A stretch of 8,056 nucleotides of DNA from Bacillota bacterium (GTDB lineage Bacteria; Bacillota; Clostridia; Lachnospirales; Lachnospiraceae), in the NCBI GenBank assembly GCA_023424995.1, contig JAFADH010000041.1, positions 1-8,056 on the forward strand. Direction: 5' to 3'. Shown in pieces: positions 7,187 through 8,056 of this stretch (the first letter of the stretch is position 1; each line of letters opens with the position of its first letter). Under the pieces are notes generated by a model. It had not been told where the DNA came from and made no database searches. It saw nothing but the letters and a program-made list of their open reading frames with translations. Both the position numbers and the translations under genes were made by a program.

Positions 7187-7207
7187 GGATTTAGGTAACG
7201 GCATCCG

Positions 7208-7378
7208 GCGGGTCGTTGCATATGTGCATCCGTGCACAATGCAACTCAATTCGACGTCCATGTCGAATTGCCCCTAGGTTACGTACATTATTCTTCCTGG
7301 CTTCCTCTTCGTTAAGTACAATCACGCTTTTGACAAAATGTTTCCAAACGGGATACCCCCGCTGCCCCACCTGCTCCC
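7208..7378 (+). repeat. Structured module copy A
   Basis: 171 bp, homologous to copy B on the other strand (7878-8043). Order in the plus direction: conserved GCGGGTCG (7208-7215), hairpin HP1, ACT, hairpin HP2, CCCCTAGGTTA, a variable stretch, AAGTACAATCACG (7313-7325), a variable stretch, and CCTGCTCCC at 7370-7378. GGG of the first block can pair with CCC after HP2, closing a three-way junction; GTAAC/GTTAC would close it further. Its antisense strand has an open frame of about 65 codons, but the frame is not kept in B. Confidence 0.75.
7215..7270 (+). other. Twin hairpin HP1-HP2 of module A
   Basis: HP1 (7215-7245) has stem GTTGCAT/ATGCAAC, a single bulged A, stem TGTGCA/TGCACA and loop TCCG. 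HP2 (7247-7270) has a perfect 9-bp stem CAATTCGAC/GTCGAATTG and loop GTCCAT. Both recur in module B with the same stem lengths, the same bulge, loop TCCG and loop CTCCAT. Compensated pair changes support a real fold. Confidence 0.75.
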
Positions 7379-7546
7379 TGGGCTTGGCTTGCCGTACTTA
7401 AAAAATAATGGTTAGGTGGATGGGTCTGCAATAACAGAAAATTCTGTCTGATTATTCAATATATATGGGTAAAGTTTATAATGCTGTTCAAATACTATTC
7501 AAATCATTATGCATTGGTTATAAATCACAGTGAAGACAGATGTCCT

Positions 7547-7576
7547 TTGACGCATAAAGTATGAGTAAAATATACT
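7547..7576 (+). promoter_or_regulatory. Promoter-like sequence inside the non-coding region
   Basis: TTGACG (7547-7552), an 18-nt spacer, TATACT (7571-7576). The -35 differs from consensus at two positions and the -10 at one. Start expected near 7583. No gene with a ribosome binding site follows, so any product would be an RNA. The AT-rich background makes a chance match possible. Confidence 0.4.
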
Positions 7577-7632
7577 GTAATATTAATACATAATTTACTG
7601 CTATTTCTTATCTCAGAACTACTAACTGCAGG

Positions 7633-7692
7633 ATTTCCCCGAATCCGGGGAAATGACAGCTTATATACAGCCAAAACCTTAATAGCTGTCAT
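7633..7692. other. Two adjoining perfect hairpins
   Basis: A 9-bp perfect stem ATTTCCCCG (7633-7641) / CGGGGAAAT (7646-7654) has tetraloop AATC. A second perfect 9-bp stem, ATGACAGCT (7653-7661) / AGCTGTCAT (7684-7692), begins on its last two bases. The helices could stack or compete at 7653-7654. About 50 nt downstream of the candidate promoter start. Confidence 0.6.
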
Positions 7693-7728
7693 TATAAATT
7701 GTGAAGCTTGCGGTATGCCTTAAACTGT

Positions 7729-7749
7729 ATGGTATTTAATAAATATCAT
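7729..7749 (+). other. Hairpin with a G-T wobble
   Basis: ATGGTATTT (7729-7737) pairs with AAATATCAT (7741-7749) around AAT. Eight Watson-Crick pairs and one G-T pair, which would be a stable wobble in RNA read on the plus strand. Confidence 0.4.
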
Positions 7750-7877
7750 AAATAATATCGCTGGTAAATAGCTTCCGAAAATCTATGTTAAAAGCTACTA
7801 CTAATGAACGCTATTAAAGCTAATAATGCTTCAAGGAATACAACAAAACATATTCGTAACGTATATCCCGAAAGCCG

Positions 7878-8043
7878 GGGAGCAGGCAGGGAGACGCCCG
7901 GTGGAAGTCTATTATCGGAAATCGTTATTGTACTTGGTGAGACAGCGGCAGGAGCTTTCTATGTGTGATAACCTGAGGGGAAAAATGTCATGGAGGACAT
8001 TTTTAGTTTCATTGTGCACGGATGCACATATGAAACGACCCGC
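7878..8043 (-). repeat. Structured module copy B (inverted relative to A)
   Basis: 166 bp; read on the minus strand it follows the same order as A: GCGGGTCG (8043-8036), HP1, ACT, HP2, CCCCTCAGGTTA, variable stretch, AAGTACAATAACG, variable stretch, CCTGCTCCC (7886-7878). Conservation is patchy: HP1 and short blocks are nearly identical, the rest diverged, so the copies are old. The outer sequence continues to the window edge, where GCAG/CTGC at 8056-8042 could form one more small stem. Confidence 0.75.
7981..8036 (-). other. Twin hairpin HP1-HP2 of module B
   Basis: HP1 (8036-8006) equals HP1 of A except for one compensated pair (G-C in A, T-A here, positions 8033 and 8009). HP2 (8004-7981) is a perfect 9-bp stem AAAAATGTC/GACATTTTT with loop CTCCAT; five of nine pairs differ from A and all stay paired. 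On the plus strand HP2 ends in TTTTT and could act as a weak terminator for a transcript coming from the region to the left. Confidence 0.75.
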
Positions 8044-8056
8044 AGCGTACCACTGC

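Larger units (their letters stand above)
7097..7378. repeat. Long imperfect inverted repeat (about 280-nt fold-back hairpin)
   Basis: Arms C (7097-7186) and the right part of A (7286-7378) pair over 39 bp without a mismatch and over 28 bp with one. Between these the segments still pair partly (TTGTC with GACAA; ATTG and ACT with AGT and CAAT). The helix continues inward through GTAAC (7195-7199) with GTTAC (7278-7282). Two further hairpins (7215-7245, 7247-7270) sit at the tip. The structure begins 36 nt after the DUF3298 stop and could block transcription from that gene, though it has no T-run. Confidence 0.85.
7379..7877. other. Non-coding region between inverted modules A and B (candidate structured RNA)
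   Basis: 499 bp without a supportable gene, AT-rich, bounded by inversely oriented modules. It contains hairpin ACAGA/TCTGT (7434-7447), itself enclosed by AATAA/TTATT; a promoter-like sequence at 7547-7576; hairpins at 7633-7692 and 7729-7749; and a stem TAGCTT (7769-7774) / AAGCTA (7792-7797). A transcript from about 7583 would run through these into module B, whose HP2 ends in TTTTT on the plus strand. I recognise no known RNA family. It could instead be the core of a non-autonomous mobile element. Confidence 0.4.

Noticed and set aside
7081..7194. A 37-codon frame from GTG 7081 (EQVGQRGYPVWK ... LNEEEARKNN), also present antisense in module A.
   Set aside because: No ribosome binding site, and the similarity is explained by the inverted duplication. 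Copy B loses the frame. A decayed gene remains possible but unproved.
7215..7245. Resemblance of HP1 (imperfect hairpin with an extrahelical base) to integron attC sites.
   Set aside because: attC begins with RYYYAAC and ends with GTTRRRY; HP1 has the reverse arrangement, and no integrase or cassette array is present.
7216..7401. A plus-strand frame of 61 codons across module A.
   Set aside because: It runs through both hairpins, has no ribosome binding site, and its composition reflects the repeats.
7870..7925. The GC-rich stretch around 7875-7905 considered as a tRNA or intron core.
   Set aside because: No T-loop, anticodon arm or intron core pairing could be built; it is the end of module B.
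7804..7968. A 54-codon plus-strand frame starting MNAIKANNASR, running into module B.
   Set aside because: No ribosome binding site, it overlaps the structured module, and the frame is not conserved in copy A.
6241..8051. The 10-mer GCAGCGTACC occurs at 6241-6250 and 8042-8051 in the same orientation, suggesting attachment sites around 6.2-8.0 kb.
   Set aside because: Repeats of 10 bases are expected tens of times by chance in a window of this size, and the flanks do not match.
7097..8056. Retron, group II intron or IS200/IS605 element.
   Set aside because: No reverse transcriptase, no domain V-like sequence, and no transposase or TnpB in the window. A non-autonomous derivative cannot be excluded.

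Overview
The window looks like chromosomal DNA of a Gram-positive, probably spore-forming anaerobe of the Lachnospiraceae / Clostridium cluster XIV type. The reasons are moderate GC with TAT/ATA-rich codon use, strong AGGAG-type ribosome binding sites, near-consensus sigma-A promoters, and a membrane-anchored parvulin-like foldase together with a stand-alone DUF4163/DUF3298 protein. No marker gene fixes genus or species.

Left half (1-4534, minus strand): one operon in the order MoxR-family AAA+ ATPase, DUF58 protein, transglutaminase-like membrane protein. This is a widespread cell-surface or stress-associated trio of largely unknown mechanism. The transglutaminase gene runs off the left edge. 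A good promoter lies just upstream of the ATPase gene.

Middle (4691-6230, plus strand): a divergently transcribed gene for a membrane-anchored SurA/PrsA-like peptidyl-prolyl isomerase. Its own promoter shows that it starts at GTG 4756. A 55-residue hydrophilic protein follows, with a strong ribosome binding site and a promoter that resembles the forespore sigma-G consensus. A 106-nt nested hairpin comes immediately after it.

Right (6377-7060): a DUF4163/DUF3298 protein (RsiV/PdaC-type domain) without any export signal, starting at TTG.

Far right (about 7054-8056): no convincing protein gene, but the most unusual part of the window. A roughly 170-bp structured module is present as copy A (7208-7378, read on plus) and copy B (7878-8043, read on minus). 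A partial inverted copy C (7097-7186) is fused to A and forms a roughly 280-nt fold-back hairpin. Each full module carries two adjacent hairpins. Between A and B every base change in the stems is compensated: six pairs changed, none broken. This indicates selection on folded RNA or single-stranded DNA. The roughly 500 bp between A and B holds a promoter-like sequence and several further hairpins. The whole looks like a small non-autonomous mobile element or an undescribed structured RNA locus; I do not recognise the family.
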